DNA of 64,000 nt, taken from assembly GCA_029210125.1 (NCBI GenBank), contig JARGPR010000009.1:1-64000 (forward strand). Direction: 5' to 3'. Under the pieces are notes generated by a model. That model was given only the letters and a program-made list of their open reading frames with translations. It was not told the DNA's origin and did not search any database. Below, piece after piece: positions 46,205 to 56,293 of the stretch. Made by a program: the position numbers and the translations under genes. The first letter of the stretch is position 1; every line of letters begins with the position of its first letter. The stretch is from Pseudomonadales bacterium. GTDB taxonomy: Bacteria; Pseudomonadota; Gammaproteobacteria; Pseudomonadales; JAHRWD01.

Positions 46205-46864
46205 TTAGCGTGAACCGGGTTTAACAAACCCGTATTGCTGTAATGATTCGAGAGAGACGCCCTTACTATCTTTGGAACTGATAAGCATCTGTTCCAAATA
46301 ACGTGCGATGAGATCAACTTCAAGGTTTACAAGCACACCGGGCCGGTATTGCTGGAAAATAGTTTGGTCCAGGGTATGGGGGACGATGTTGATCTCAAAG
46401 TGACCGGCGACCACGGCATTTACCGTAAGGCTGGTGCCATCAATGCAGATCGAACCCTTACGGGCAATGTACTTTTCCAGCTCTCCGGGAGCCTGGATAG
46501 AAAAACGAACCGAGCGACCATCCTGTTCACGGGACAGGATTTTACCGGTACCATCGACATGACCGCTGACCAGATGCCCGCCAAGTGGTTGGGAGAAAGT
46601 CAGGGCTTTTTCCATATTAACTCGCTGGCCGCTGGCCCAATTGCCAAGGGTGGTATTGGCAAGGGTTTCTGCGGATACATCGGCACGAAAACTCGTGTTG
46701 TCAAAAGCAACTACGGTTAGACAAACCCCATTCACAGCGATGCTGTCGCCAAGTTCGACAACGCTCATATCCAGCCCACGGCTGTCAATACGGATCCGTA
46801 GATCATTGTTGTCGCGGTGAAGCTCGGTAATCTCACCGATAGATTGAATCAGCCCTGTGAACAT
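46205..46864 (-). CDS. ribE: Riboflavin synthase alpha chain
   Basis: RibE converts two lumazine molecules to riboflavin. The 219 residues hold two similar lumazine-binding repeats, starting MFTGLIQSIGEI and then GGHLVSGHVDGTG with SICIDGTSLTVN. It is between ribD and ribBX in the same direction, gaps of 44 and 13 bases. Confidence 0.96.
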   Translation of the reverse strand: MFTGLIQSIGEITELHRDNNDLRIRIDSRGLDMSVVELGDSIAVNGVCLTVVAFDNTSFRADVSAETLANTTLGNWASGQRVNMEKALTFSQPLGGHLVSGHVDGTGKILSREQDGRSVRFSIQAPGELEKYIARKGSICIDGTSLTVNAVVAGHFEINIVPHTLDQTIFQQYRPGVLVNLEVDLIARYLEQMLISSKDSKGVSLESLQQYGFVKPGSR

Positions 46865-46908
46865 CTGTTGGTTGTCTCTTTGATCTTTCTTGGGTTTCTT
46901 TGGGGAAT

Positions 46909-48081
46909 CTATTGTTGGGTCGTAGCCATAATTCGAAGGTCTTTGCCGATCATACGGGTTTGCAAAATGTTCAGATGGATTTGCTGGTCAATATGATCGA
47001 GTCCCAGCAATTTCATCAATGGTTGAGCGTTATTTCCAAGTAAGGTTGGTGCCATATAAATAAGCAGCTCATCCACCCAACCTTGTTGGAGCGCCGAGCC
47101 AGCCAAGGTTGCACCGCATTCGAATAGTACTTCGTTGCAACCCCTTTGTGCCAGTATCTGCAGGGTTTTCTGTAGGTCGAGCTGCTTTTTGTGCTCGGGA
47201 ATGAGTAGTACTTCAGCGCCTGCATCCTGTAGCTGCTGTTTTTTATCCTGCTCCGCCGAGTTACTATTTTTTAATAGGGAGCCAATGATCAGCGCCTCTC
47301 CAGGTTGCTTGAGCGCTTTTGCATCAACCGGTGTGCGTAAGCTTGGATCCAGCACAACCCGTAATGGCTGCCGGACAAAAGCTTGCTGTTTTACCTTTAT
47401 GGCCAGATCATCACGCCGTACATTTAATTGCGGGTCATCCTTCAGCAGGCTGCCAATGCCGGTGACAATAGCAGAGCTACGACCTCGCCATTTTTGTACA
47501 TCTTGCCTTGCGTCCGGGCCGGTAATCCACTGGCTTTCACCGTTTGCCATTGCGGTACGGCCATCAAGGCTCATGGCCAATTTTAATCGAACCAGAGGTA
47601 GGCCGGTTTTGTGGCGTTTGATATATCCGGGGTTTAGCGCTTCCGCATCCGCCTGTAAAACCCCTGTGCTTACCTCAATTCCAGCCTGTTGCAGTTGTGC
47701 AAAGCCCTGGCCGCTGACTAACGGGTTGGGGTCTTCCATCGCTGCGACGACTCTGCCTACACCGGCTTTTATCAGTGCGTCACAGCAGGGTGGTGTTCGG
47801 CCCTGGTGACTGCAGGGCTCTAGAGTTACATAGGCGGTAGCACCCTTAGCATGGCTTCCAGCAGCCTTAAGGGCCTCGATTTCAGCATGGGCTTGACCTG
47901 CTTTACGGTGCCAACCTTCACCCACTATTTCCCCATCTTTTACCAGTACGCAACCAACTCGCGGGTTGGGGTCTGTGCTGTACAGGCCTTTTTGTCCGAG
48001 CTGAATAGCCTGTGCCATCCAGTGTTGATCATGGTTTTGATCATGGTTTTGATCACGGCACTGAACAAAGCGATCCATCAT
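46909..48081 (-). CDS. ribD: Bifunctional riboflavin deaminase/reductase RibD
   Basis: The N-terminal deaminase (about 20-150) has zinc motifs [11 protein letters not shown] and [16 protein letters not shown]; the C-terminal reductase follows, with [13 protein letters not shown]. The start overlaps the nrdR stop by four bases. The first 21 residues hold [11 protein letters not shown], a 12-base tandem repeat that is not part of the enzyme; the conserved protein begins near W21-M22. Confidence 0.94.
   Translation of the reverse strand: MMDRFVQCRDQNHDQNHDQHWMAQAIQLGQKGLYSTDPNPRVGCVLVKDGEIVGEGWHRKAGQAHAEIEALKAAGSHAKGATAYVTLEPCSHQGRTPPCCDALIKAGVGRVVAAMEDPNPLVSGQGFAQLQQAGIEVSTGVLQADAEALNPGYIKRHKTGLPLVRLKLAMSLDGRTAMANGESQWITGPDARQDVQKWRGRSSAIVTGIGSLLKDDPQLNVRRDDLAIKVKQQAFVRQPLRVVLDPSLRTPVDAKALKQPGEALIIGSLLKNSNSAEQDKKQQLQDAGAEVLLIPEHKKQLDLQKTLQILAQRGCNEVLFECGATLAGSALQQGWVDELLIYMAPTLLGNNAQPLMKLLGLDHIDQQIHLNILQTRMIGKDLRIMATTQQ
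48027..48058 (-). repeat. 12-base tandem repeat in the ribD 5' end
   Basis: GATCATGGTTTT occurs twice in full (48027-48038, 48039-48050) followed by GATCACGG. It encodes the repeating NHDQ in the N-terminus of RibD. It is in frame, so copy changes would not break the gene but might alter translation start efficiency. Confidence 0.85.
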
Positions 48082-48560
48082 TTTTTGTTGACTGGTACAG
48101 AATCGGAGCTTTCTTTTTTGAGTTGTTCTATCTCCTTACGGAATTGATCGACCACTTCAAAGCGCCGATAAACCGAGGCAAACCGAACATAGGCAACCTC
48201 GTCTAAGCCACGCAGTTCCGCCATCACCGCTTCGCCAAGGGTATCCGACGGGATTTCGCGTTCACCAATCGCGCGCAGTTTGTGCTTGATCCGAGTTATG
48301 GCGGATTCTACATCCTCAATACTGACCGGGCGCTTTTCAATCGCGCGCAGTAGCCCTGCCCGTAATTTTTCTTCATCAAAGGGTTGCCGGTTGCCACTGT
48401 TTTTGATGATCCGGGGCATCACTAACTCGGCTACTTCAAAGCTGGTAAAGCGCTCCTGACAGCTCAGGCACTCACGCCGCCGTTTGACTTGCTCACCCTC
48501 GGCGACCAATCGAGAATCGATCACCTTGGTTTCATGGGCTTTGCAGAAAGGGCAGTACAT
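48078..48560 (-). CDS. nrdR: Transcriptional repressor NrdR
   Basis: NrdR represses ribonucleotide reductase genes depending on dATP/ATP. The zinc ribbon CPFC...CLSC covers residues 3-34, and an ATP-cone follows at about 49-139. The 160 residues are normal. It lies between glyA and ribD, as in E. coli (ybaD-ribD). Confidence 0.96.
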   Translation of the reverse strand: MYCPFCKAHETKVIDSRLVAEGEQVKRRRECLSCQERFTSFEVAELVMPRIIKNSGNRQPFDEEKLRAGLLRAIEKRPVSIEDVESAITRIKHKLRAIGEREIPSDTLGEAVMAELRGLDEVAYVRFASVYRRFEVVDQFRKEIEQLKKESSDSVPVNKK

Positions 48561-48577
48561 AGGTTGGCTGAATAACC

Positions 48578-49831
48578 CTAGCTATAAACCGGGAACTGTT
48601 TGCAGAGTTCCAGCGCTTCGGCTTTCACTCGATCAATGGTGTCCTGATTTTCGATATCATCCAGAATATCGCAGATCCAGTTGCCGAGCTTTTCAGTTTC
48701 ACGCAGCTTAAAGCCACGTCGGGTGATGGCCGGTGTGCCAATACGCAGGCCACTGGTAACAAAAGGTGATCTCGGGTCGTTGGGGACTGCATTTTTGTTG
48801 ACGGTGATATTCGCTCTACCAAGCGCTGCATCCGCATCTTTGCCAGTGATCTCGCGCCCCATCAGGCTTAACAAAAACAGGTGGTCATCAGTACCACCTG
48901 AGACTACATCGTAACCGCGCTTGATGAATAGGTCCGCCAGGCATTGGGCATTTTTTACGACCTGTGTTTGATACTGCTTAAACTCATCGTCCATCGCTTC
49001 TTTGAAACAGACCGCTTTTGCCGCAATGACATGCATTAACGGTCCGCCCTGACCGCCGGGAAATACTGCTGAGTTGAGTTTTTTGTGAATGGCCTCATCG
49101 TCACGTGCGAGGATCAAACCGCCCCGCGGGCCACCGATGGTTTTATGGGTGGTAGTGGTGGTGATATCGGCGATCTGAACCGGACTAGGGTACAAGCCAG
49201 TGGCAACCAGTCCAGCGATGTGAGCCATATCCACAAACAGGAACGCACCTACTTCATCGGCGATGTCGCGGAACTTTTGCCAGTCGATAATGCGCGAGTA
49301 GGCTGAAAAACCCGCTACAATCATTTTTGGTTTATGTTCCCGGGCCAGTCTGGCTACTTCGTCATAATCAATGCGGCCAGTTTCCGCATTAAGACCGTAC
49401 TGGACGGCGTTGTAAATTTTTCCAGAAAAGCTGACACCGGCACCGTGGGTAAGGTGACCACCATCCGCCAGACTCATACCCAAAAAAGTATCGCCGGGCT
49501 GTAGCAGTGCCATATAGACCGCCGCATTGGCCTGCGAGCCAGAGTGGGGCTGCACGTTGGCATAACCCGCACCAAACAGCTCTTTTGCACGGTCGATCGC
49601 TAGTTGCTCAACCACATCAACATGCTCGCAACCGCCGTAATAGCGCTTGCCGGGGTACCCTTCTGCATATTTGTTGGTCAGTACAGAGCCCTGTGCTTCC
49701 AATACTCTTGGGCTGACGTAATTCTCCGAAGCGATAAGTTCAATGTGCTCTTCCTGCCGCAGTTCTTCGCCCTGCATGGCGGCCCAAAGTTCGTCGTCAT
49801 AGCCCTGAATTTTCATCTCTTTGTTGAACAT
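48578..49831 (-). CDS. glyA: Serine hydroxymethyltransferase
   Basis: GlyA interconverts serine and glycine with tetrahydrofolate and PLP. The PLP lysine is in [14 protein letters not shown], and LIASENYVS lies near the start. The chosen start (MFNKEM) has GAGGAA upstream; eight more codons are open upstream. It is 417 residues and lies upstream of nrdR on the same strand. Confidence 0.96.
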   Translation of the reverse strand: MFNKEMKIQGYDDELWAAMQGEELRQEEHIELIASENYVSPRVLEAQGSVLTNKYAEGYPGKRYYGGCEHVDVVEQLAIDRAKELFGAGYANVQPHSGSQANAAVYMALLQPGDTFLGMSLADGGHLTHGAGVSFSGKIYNAVQYGLNAETGRIDYDEVARLAREHKPKMIVAGFSAYSRIIDWQKFRDIADEVGAFLFVDMAHIAGLVATGLYPSPVQIADITTTTTHKTIGGPRGGLILARDDEAIHKKLNSAVFPGGQGGPLMHVIAAKAVCFKEAMDDEFKQYQTQVVKNAQCLADLFIKRGYDVVSGGTDDHLFLLSLMGREITGKDADAALGRANITVNKNAVPNDPRSPFVTSGLRIGTPAITRRGFKLRETEKLGNWICDILDDIENQDTIDRVKAEALELCKQFPVYS

Positions 49832-50042
49832 GCTTTCCTCAAATAGTGCAGGCACTGGAGTTGTTTGTAACTCCCGCCGATGGGTACGTTTTAATCGGGG
49901 CGATATTTTACCTCAATAAACGTTAGACCGCTAAAACTCTTCGAAAGTAATGGCGGTGTCATAAGGTGGTCAGTTAGTTCAGCTATACTTTTTTTGATTG
50001 CATCTTTTATCGCGTCGAATTATCGAAAAAAACCGAGCAAGC

Positions 50043-50429
50043 ATGGCGAAAAGAATACCTGAAAAATTGTCTGCACTTCATTTCAATGGCCGAGAGCGAA
50101 GGCATTCCCCACGGATTCGTTATGATGTGAATACGGTGATCGAATTTGCTGCAGGGGTGATCGATGTGCAATTGATCGACATTTCCAAAAATGGCTGCTC
50201 GTTCAGAAGCGAGTACTGGCAGCCTGAAGTCGGGCAGTTGTTTGACTTGAAACTGTCATTGCCTGAATGTCGTGTTCAGCTGTCAGTTGAGGTGAAAATC
50301 TGTTCCAGGTTAGGGAATAAAAGTGGCGTCGAATTTGTTCGAATGAACGCAGACCACTCGACTCTGCTTCAGGAGGTGCTGAAACAAAATGATGAAAGCC
50401 AAAGCCCGCCTGGGTTCTTTAGCGGGTAA
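50043..50429 (+). CDS. PilZ domain protein
   Basis: This short PilZ protein (128 residues from the start at 50043) contains RRHSPRIRY, the RxxxR arm of the c-di-GMP site, and DISKNGCSF, the D/NxSxxG motif. It is likely to bind c-di-GMP. It is convergent with prsR with only 15 bases between, so it may help connect c-di-GMP to the surface polysaccharide programme next to it; that link is inferred. The frame also opens at 49998. Confidence 0.85.
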   Translation: MAKRIPEKLSALHFNGRERRHSPRIRYDVNTVIEFAAGVIDVQLIDISKNGCSFRSEYWQPEVGQLFDLKLSLPECRVQLSVEVKICSRLGNKSGVEFVRMNADHSTLLQEVLKQNDESQSPPGFFSG

Positions 50430-50444
50430 TGGCTTCTGGGAAAA

Positions 50445-51839
50445 TTACTCCGATATCGAGTATTTGTCCATCATGTTGTAGAGCGTTGGTCGAGTGATAC
50501 CCAATAAATCGGCTGCTCGCGAGATATTATGATCGGCCATTTTAATGGCTTTTATAATCACCATTTTTTCAGCGCTTTCTCTGACCTCCTTTAAATTGAG
50601 CGGCATGACGTTTTTTGATGCATCTTCAATTTCGAGATCCTCCGCAGTTACGTGGGCTCCGTCCGCCATGATTACAGCACGCTTCACTCGATTTTCCATC
50701 TCGCGTATATTGCCTGGCCAACGATAGCTATCAATCGCGGCTAATGCGTCGGGACTAAAGCCCTTTATTTTGAGTTTGTTCTGTTTGTTAAAACGATCCA
50801 GTAGTGTCTTGGCGATGACCACGGCATCGCCCTGGCGGTCCCTAAGCGGTGGTATTTCAATGCAGACTTCACTAAGCCGATAATACAGATCCTCGCGAAA
50901 GGTTCCCGTTTCGATCAGTTTGCTAAGGTTTTGATGGGTCGCGCCAATAATTCGCACATCAACCGGTATCTCTTCGCGCCCGCCGATCCGTTCGACGATA
51001 CGTTCCTGAAGAAACCTTAGTAATTTGGCCTGAAGAGCTATCGGTAGATCACCAAGCTCATCAAGGAAGAATGTACCCTTGTGGGCGTATTCAATTTTTC
51101 CTTTGGTTGTTTGGGATGCACCCGTAAATGCCCCTTTTTCATAGCCAAAAAGCTCACTTTCCAGCAGATTTTCAGGGATTGCTGCACAGTTAATCGCAAT
51201 AAAGTTACCGTCACGACGGTCACTCAGCTGGTGGAGTGCTCGAGCCAGAACCTCTTTACCGGTACCACTCTCACCTAGAAAAAGAGTGGTGATATCCGTA
51301 GGCGCGATTTTTTCAATCGTTCGGCACAGTTTGTTCATCTCTGGGCTGATGGAGATGATACCCTCCAGCGGCGACTCATCACTGAGTTGCTGGTGGAGTT
51401 TGTTGTTTTCCTTTTCCAGGCTATGCAGGTGGTGTGCACGGTCAATTACAAACCCTAGCGTTTCTGGATCGATTGGCTTCTGGAAAAAATCGTAGGCTCC
51501 CATAGCGACCGCTTTTAACGCGTTTTCGCGATCGTCATTACCCGTCACCACTATTATTTTAGTATGCGGCGCAAGTTGAAGGATTTGCTCAAGGGTGGCG
51601 AGACCCTCGGTAGCATTGGCCGGGTCTGGGGGTAGGCCAAGGTCGAGGGTTACGACCCCTGGTTCATGCCGGCGAATCTCATTGAGAGCAGTTTCGCGAT
51701 CACCTGCAATTACGACCTTATAGCGCTCAAAGCTCCATTTGAATTGCTTTTGCAAACCGGGATCATCTTCGACAACCAGCAGCACGGGCTGTGTTTCGGT
51801 GCTCTTATCTGCTTTGGTTTTTTTTTGTGCTTTTGCCAA
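50445..51839 (-). CDS. prsR: Sigma-54-dependent response regulator PrsR
   Basis: This 464-residue NtrC-type regulator has a receiver (about 18-140; Asp at TLDLGLPP), an AAA+ sigma-54 interaction domain with GESGTGKEVLARALHQ, GAFTGAS and the GPP-like region, and a C-terminal Fis-type helix-turn-helix (ADLLGITRPTLYNMMDKY). The architecture and the partner kinase match PrsR of PEP-CTERM systems. It would activate sigma-54 promoters of exopolysaccharide or sorted-protein genes. Confidence 0.9.
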   Translation of the reverse strand: MAKAQKKTKADKSTETQPVLLVVEDDPGLQKQFKWSFERYKVVIAGDRETALNEIRRHEPGVVTLDLGLPPDPANATEGLATLEQILQLAPHTKIIVVTGNDDRENALKAVAMGAYDFFQKPIDPETLGFVIDRAHHLHSLEKENNKLHQQLSDESPLEGIISISPEMNKLCRTIEKIAPTDITTLFLGESGTGKEVLARALHQLSDRRDGNFIAINCAAIPENLLESELFGYEKGAFTGASQTTKGKIEYAHKGTFFLDELGDLPIALQAKLLRFLQERIVERIGGREEIPVDVRIIGATHQNLSKLIETGTFREDLYYRLSEVCIEIPPLRDRQGDAVVIAKTLLDRFNKQNKLKIKGFSPDALAAIDSYRWPGNIREMENRVKRAVIMADGAHVTAEDLEIEDASKNVMPLNLKEVRESAEKMVIIKAIKMADHNISRAADLLGITRPTLYNMMDKYSISE

Positions 51840-51971
51840 CGCTGCCCCCAGTTTGCTTCAAAAAATAACAGATCTAATCATAGCGGATATTTTTTGAATT
51901 GCATGAGAAGTGACAGGTTTTTTTACACTAAGTGTCAGTTATTTTTACGGTTGAGGGTGGTGCTGAAGAGA

Positions 51972-54074
51972 TTAGCTGGTTTGTTGCTGTGACTGAACAG
52001 GTAGTGAAAGTGTGAATTGGCTGCCTTCACCGACGGTACTGTCAACGGTGATCGTGCCACCGTGAGATTCTACAAATTGTTGAGCTTCGAATACGCCGAT
52101 GCCCATACCGGCATTTCCTTTGGTGGTATCAAAGGGCTTGAACAGGCGGTTACGAATAAATGATTGATCCATACCGGTACCGGTATCAATGACTTTGATT
52201 TGAACGCAGTCTCCGTTTTGACGGGCTGTGATTTTTACCATGCCGTCATCTTTGGTTGCTTCCTGGGCATTCTGGATCAAATGTCCAAGTATAGCGGCGA
52301 GCTTGTCGTGATCTGTATGGAGGGACAAGTTGGGATCAGTTAGTTCGGTGATCAAAGTTGGTTTCATGGCTGACTGCTGGACGGTCACATCATCAAAAAC
52401 AGCTTTTAATGCAACCAGGCGATCAGGCTTCCGTTCGATGTCGCCTTTTTTTAGTTGGGTCAGCAGGCGACTCATTTTATCCACTGCGTGGCTCAGGGTG
52501 TCCATGGCATCGTCAATGAATTCTGGGTTCGTTTTGTGTTTTTCCGCATTGCTGACAACCAATGATAGTTGTGCAACGAGGTTTTTTAGATCGTGTACCA
52601 CGAAGGCGGACAGGCGATTGTAGGCTTCAAACTGGCGGGAACTGGCGAGCTGCTCACTGGTATTCAGTAGAGCCAAATGATTCGCGAGTTGAATGCCGAC
52701 AGTTTTTAGCAGGTCATGATCTTCCCAGTTGATCGACCTAGGTATGGGGGGGGTGTTAAGTACGATAAATCCGTACAGTTTTTCCTGGTGAAGCAGGGGT
52801 ACAACGAGCCACATTTTAGGAAAACAGGTCCGCCAGCTATCGAGGTTCAGGCCAGCATACATCTCGGGTGTTTCGAGGTACTCGGGCGCTTCAACTACCC
52901 ACTGAGTTTTATTTAAAAAATTTACTAGAGAGGGATCGTCTGGTGTTGTGACGGTTTCATTTTCGAATAGGGGAGGCCAGCTCGCAGTGTAGTTGATCTC
53001 GCCGTTTTCATTTAATTGCCAGAGGTGTCCGGATTGACTACCGACGATATCCGCCAGTGCGTGGATGCAACGATCGACGATCGGTTCATTTACCTGACTG
53101 TCGATCGACGTTAAATAACGGTTTAGTTTGATCCACTCCTCACGATATTCATATTTATAGGAAAAAAAGTGCTTGTTAAAAAATACCTTTACCGCAGCGC
53201 GAATTTGGCCCGAGGACAGTAGTACAACTAGTAATAGGATGGAGGCGGTAATAAAAGCGATCTGGCCAATCTCTCCCCAATTGCCACCGTATTCCCGAAT
53301 GTAATAACCTGTAGTCGCCATCAATAAAAGATAAATTCCTGCGCCAACCAGTGCGGTGGAGTGGAAAATTACCTTTCGGGATACGAATAGGTCCCCTGAC
53401 CATTTTGGGTTTCTAGCGATAGATATTGTGATCATCGGGATGACCGCCACGTTAACTAAACCGCGAGCATTCCATAATTGATCATCTAGCGTACCGAACA
53501 GCGCTGCTTTGGCAAACATCATAAAGTCGTAAGCAAACAGCGCACCGAGCCCAAAACAAAGGTAGCGAATAGCCCAGCGTTGTTCTGGGCGGGTATTTCT
53601 GTAGAGCTGTTCGATCAATAAGAGGCCGATGATATTTAACGCCATCATCGTGAGTACTCGGGGGTCGGTCTTTGTTATGTTTGTAACGAGAACCCCAAGG
53701 TCGGGGTATAGTGAGCATAATATAGTGATAAAACCGATAGCGATGACCGCGGGTTTTAATCGCTGAAGGGTATCTTTGGGCAGGGGTTTAGATGAATCTG
53801 TGGTGTCAGCAGTGGTGGATATATCGAGTAAACGTAATAAAAATAAGCACAGAAAAATATTTTTGGTGGCTTCTAGAGCGATCAGTTGGTACCGATAAAC
53901 AAGCTCTACCCCAAGCGAATACCCGTTGCCTGCTGCCCACAGTACCGAGGTAAGCGTCGCGCAGACCAAAAGTGCACCCTGTAGTCGACCGCGCCAGCTG
54001 GTGACGAGTAGGATGCTCAGAATTAGATAGAGCGCTGAGGCGGCAAAGTAGCCTAATACGCTGGATTCAACCAT
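51972..54074 (-). CDS. prsK: Membrane histidine kinase PrsK
   Basis: This 700-residue protein begins with eight or more membrane segments (about 5-300), then a GAF-like region (about 320-480), then the kinase core. FVVHDLKNLVAQLS holds the His of the phosphotransfer site, in the form HDLKN of the PrsK group, and HLIQNAQEATKDDG, DTGTGMD and GMGIGVFEAQQF are the N, G1 and G2 boxes. It pairs with prsR, 130 bases downstream. Confidence 0.9.
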   Translation of the reverse strand: MVESSVLGYFAASALYLILSILLVTSWRGRLQGALLVCATLTSVLWAAGNGYSLGVELVYRYQLIALEATKNIFLCLFLLRLLDISTTADTTDSSKPLPKDTLQRLKPAVIAIGFITILCSLYPDLGVLVTNITKTDPRVLTMMALNIIGLLLIEQLYRNTRPEQRWAIRYLCFGLGALFAYDFMMFAKAALFGTLDDQLWNARGLVNVAVIPMITISIARNPKWSGDLFVSRKVIFHSTALVGAGIYLLLMATTGYYIREYGGNWGEIGQIAFITASILLLVVLLSSGQIRAAVKVFFNKHFFSYKYEYREEWIKLNRYLTSIDSQVNEPIVDRCIHALADIVGSQSGHLWQLNENGEINYTASWPPLFENETVTTPDDPSLVNFLNKTQWVVEAPEYLETPEMYAGLNLDSWRTCFPKMWLVVPLLHQEKLYGFIVLNTPPIPRSINWEDHDLLKTVGIQLANHLALLNTSEQLASSRQFEAYNRLSAFVVHDLKNLVAQLSLVVSNAEKHKTNPEFIDDAMDTLSHAVDKMSRLLTQLKKGDIERKPDRLVALKAVFDDVTVQQSAMKPTLITELTDPNLSLHTDHDKLAAILGHLIQNAQEATKDDGMVKITARQNGDCVQIKVIDTGTGMDQSFIRNRLFKPFDTTKGNAGMGIGVFEAQQFVESHGGTITVDSTVGEGSQFTLSLPVQSQQQTS

Positions 54075-54145
54075 GGTTGTGTATGCTTTAGAAAGGGCCG
54101 CTCAGTGGTCGATTTAGACCGATCATCTAGGCTGTTAGGATTCTG

Positions 54146-55546
54146 TTATTCGCCATCATACAACACGGTTTCGACGGTTTGAATGATGACCAGCAGATCC
54201 ATAAATAGGCTATTGTTTTTTGCGTAATACAGATCGTACTGGAGTTTTTGTCGTGAATCCTCGTCGGATGCGCCGTAGGGGTAGTTGATCTGTGCCCAAC
54301 CGGTCACACCAGGCTTAACTTGATGACGTTTGTCGTAGTAATCAATTTTCATGCTCAGCGAATCAACAAATTCTGGGCGCTCTGGTCGCGGGCCCACTAG
54401 GCTCATCTCGCCTAACAGTACGTTTAACAATTGAGGCAGTTCGTCAATACGATATTTCCGCAATACCGCTCCGACTTTGGTGACTCGAGTGTCATTTTTT
54501 TCTGCCCACTGGGCGCCAGCTTTTTCAGCATCGGTAATCATGCTACGGAATTTATGGACTCTAAATGTTTTACCATCAAGTCCGACCCGTTCCTGACTAT
54601 AAAAAATGGGTGCGTCCCAGCCATCCTCTAACCGTATTGCAATTGCTGTGAACAGGAGTATTGGTGAAACCAATATAAACATAATCACGCTGATCGATAG
54701 ATCCAGTGTTCGCTTAGAAAACTGCCGAATGATACCCCTGTCAAAACCATCGGAAAAAACCATACTGCTTGGCTGGAACAGATCGAGTTCAATCCGCTGA
54801 ATTTCACGCTCAAAGAAGTCAACGACATCAATTACCGAGATGCCCTGTATTTTACAGTCAAGCAACTCGTCAATGGGTATGCCGCTGCGGCGGTCATTGA
54901 CGGCAACTACGATCTCATCAATTTGGTTTTTTAGTGCAAACTCGACTAATGGTTGCCCGAGGTTTGGAAAAACCGGATAGCCACTTACCTCGTCTACTTC
55001 ACCATCCCTGTGGATAAAGCCAAAAATTTCAAAACCCTTGGTGTCGACTTTACGTCGTAGTCGCTCTGCAATGGAGTTTGCTCGTTTACCCGCACCAAGG
55101 ACCAATATTTTCCGTCTTAACCGGGTTTGATCCACATTGTTGAAGTAGAGATAGCGCACCATTATGATCATTAAGAAGGCGCAAACCATTGCAAAGGCAA
55201 AAATACCTCGTCCAACAAAAAGTCCTGGAATGATATAAAAAATCAGCGTTAGTAAAATCGAGCCAAAAAGAAAACTAGCTGCGGTTCGCAGCAACATGCC
55301 AAGTTGACCTTCGCGCAAATGGCTTTGGTAAACCCCTAAAGCGATCATGCTTATCATTAAAAGCAAAGAAAAAGATAGGGCTCGAACGGTAAGAGGGAGT
55401 AATTCCTCCTCCTCAATCATCACCATTTCGCCGAATCGGATAAAAGAGCCGAAGTAAACGGCAAAAACGCAGATAGCGAACTCAATGCAACCCAACACAA
55501 CATGTGGGGTATGAATGTGATGTTTAAATATTCGGATGCTACTCAT
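54146..55546 (-). CDS. Exopolysaccharide sugar transferase (PEP-CTERM/EpsB type)
   Basis: This 466-residue polyprenyl-phosphate glycosyl-1-phosphate transferase has four to five N-terminal membrane segments, a Rossmann-like middle (VLGAGKRANSIAERLRR) and the C-terminal transferase with VHKFRSMITDAEK, RKYRIDELPQLLNVL and GPRPERPEFV. It begins repeat-unit assembly of a polysaccharide on the lipid carrier. Its place next to prsK-prsR fits the EPS locus. Other EPS genes are not in the window. Confidence 0.9.
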   Translation of the reverse strand: MSSIRIFKHHIHTPHVVLGCIEFAICVFAVYFGSFIRFGEMVMIEEEELLPLTVRALSFSLLLMISMIALGVYQSHLREGQLGMLLRTAASFLFGSILLTLIFYIIPGLFVGRGIFAFAMVCAFLMIIMVRYLYFNNVDQTRLRRKILVLGAGKRANSIAERLRRKVDTKGFEIFGFIHRDGEVDEVSGYPVFPNLGQPLVEFALKNQIDEIVVAVNDRRSGIPIDELLDCKIQGISVIDVVDFFEREIQRIELDLFQPSSMVFSDGFDRGIIRQFSKRTLDLSISVIMFILVSPILLFTAIAIRLEDGWDAPIFYSQERVGLDGKTFRVHKFRSMITDAEKAGAQWAEKNDTRVTKVGAVLRKYRIDELPQLLNVLLGEMSLVGPRPERPEFVDSLSMKIDYYDKRHQVKPGVTGWAQINYPYGASDEDSRQKLQYDLYYAKNNSLFMDLLVIIQTVETVLYDGE

Positions 55547-55705
55547 GGGGGGGTCTAAATTCCGGGGCTGGCGTATATAAGTGTTCGAAGCTATTACATG
55601 ATTTTGGTCGATGGCTTCGTAGATAGCAGTTCGAGGTCTGGTTTCTGTCTCGATTTTCTATCTTGAGACAGGCTTACGAAGCCAGTGGACGAGAAGTATA
55701 GCTAA

Positions 55706-56152
55706 TTATCTTAATGAATATGAGCTGATCGCTGTGATGGGGGCCGCAATGCTGGAATAGTTAGTGGTCCAGGGCCGTGGGTCCCGGGTTAGTGCAGCAC
55801 TTGCAATATAAGTAAACGCCGTAATAGCCAGCATTAGAAAAATCAGTCGTAATGGTTTTGTTCGCGCGCGTCTCAGCGCCATAGCACCAAAGCCAATGTA
55901 TGCGAGAAGTACTATCAGCTTGCTCATAAGCCAGGGTTGTTGGTGAGGGTACTGGTGGGTCAGAAGGATTAAGGTAATACCGCTGGTAAGCAGTACCGTA
56001 TCAATAATGTGGGGTATGATTTTTACCCATTTGATATTCAAACGCTCTGGACAGAACCACATCCAGTAACCCCTAACAAGGAAAAAACTAATACTAAGGG
56101 TGATTGAACTGAGGTGGATCAGTCGTATTGTGGAGTAATATTCAACGAGCAT
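55706..56152 (-). CDS. SirB-type membrane protein
   Basis: This 148-residue protein has four hydrophobic segments and begins LIHLSSITLSISFFLVRGYW, characteristic of SirB/YchQ. The role is unknown. It stands between the transferase and the porin, and a terminator of the porin lies upstream of it. Confidence 0.82.
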   Translation of the reverse strand: MLVEYYSTIRLIHLSSITLSISFFLVRGYWMWFCPERLNIKWVKIIPHIIDTVLLTSGITLILLTHQYPHQQPWLMSKLIVLLAYIGFGAMALRRARTKPLRLIFLMLAITAFTYIASAALTRDPRPWTTNYSSIAAPITAISSYSLR

Positions 56153-56237
56153 ATCTTTCAGGGTGACTGCTTGGTGTGTGGTTCGTTGGGCCCGCCCAAA
56201 TAGGGTTCATCTAACCGAGTTAAGTCGACGTTAAAAC

Positions 56238-56266
56238 AAAAAAGCTGGGATATCCCAGCTTTTTTG
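56238..56266 (-). terminator. Bidirectional-looking terminator after the porin gene
   Basis: AAAAAAGCTGGGATATCCCAGCTTTTTT, here split as AAAAGCTGGGA and TCCCAGCTTTT around TA, is a perfect stem with A and T tracts on either side. It lies 28 bases after the porin stop on the minus strand. Confidence 0.92.
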
Positions 56267-56293
56267 TACTTCTTTGTTAAAGAGCTTTTGAGT

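Noticed and set aside
44870-46900. FMN riboswitch upstream of the rib genes
   Set aside because: Gaps between the rib genes are short (13 to 62 bases) and lack the conserved RFN boxes.
48027-48058. CRISPR-like short repeats
   Set aside because: Repeats are adjacent with no spacers and lie inside ribD.
50445-55700. Sigma-54 promoter (TGGCAC-N5-TTGC) near prsK, prsR or the transferase
   Set aside because: I searched the upstream sequences by eye and found no convincing match.
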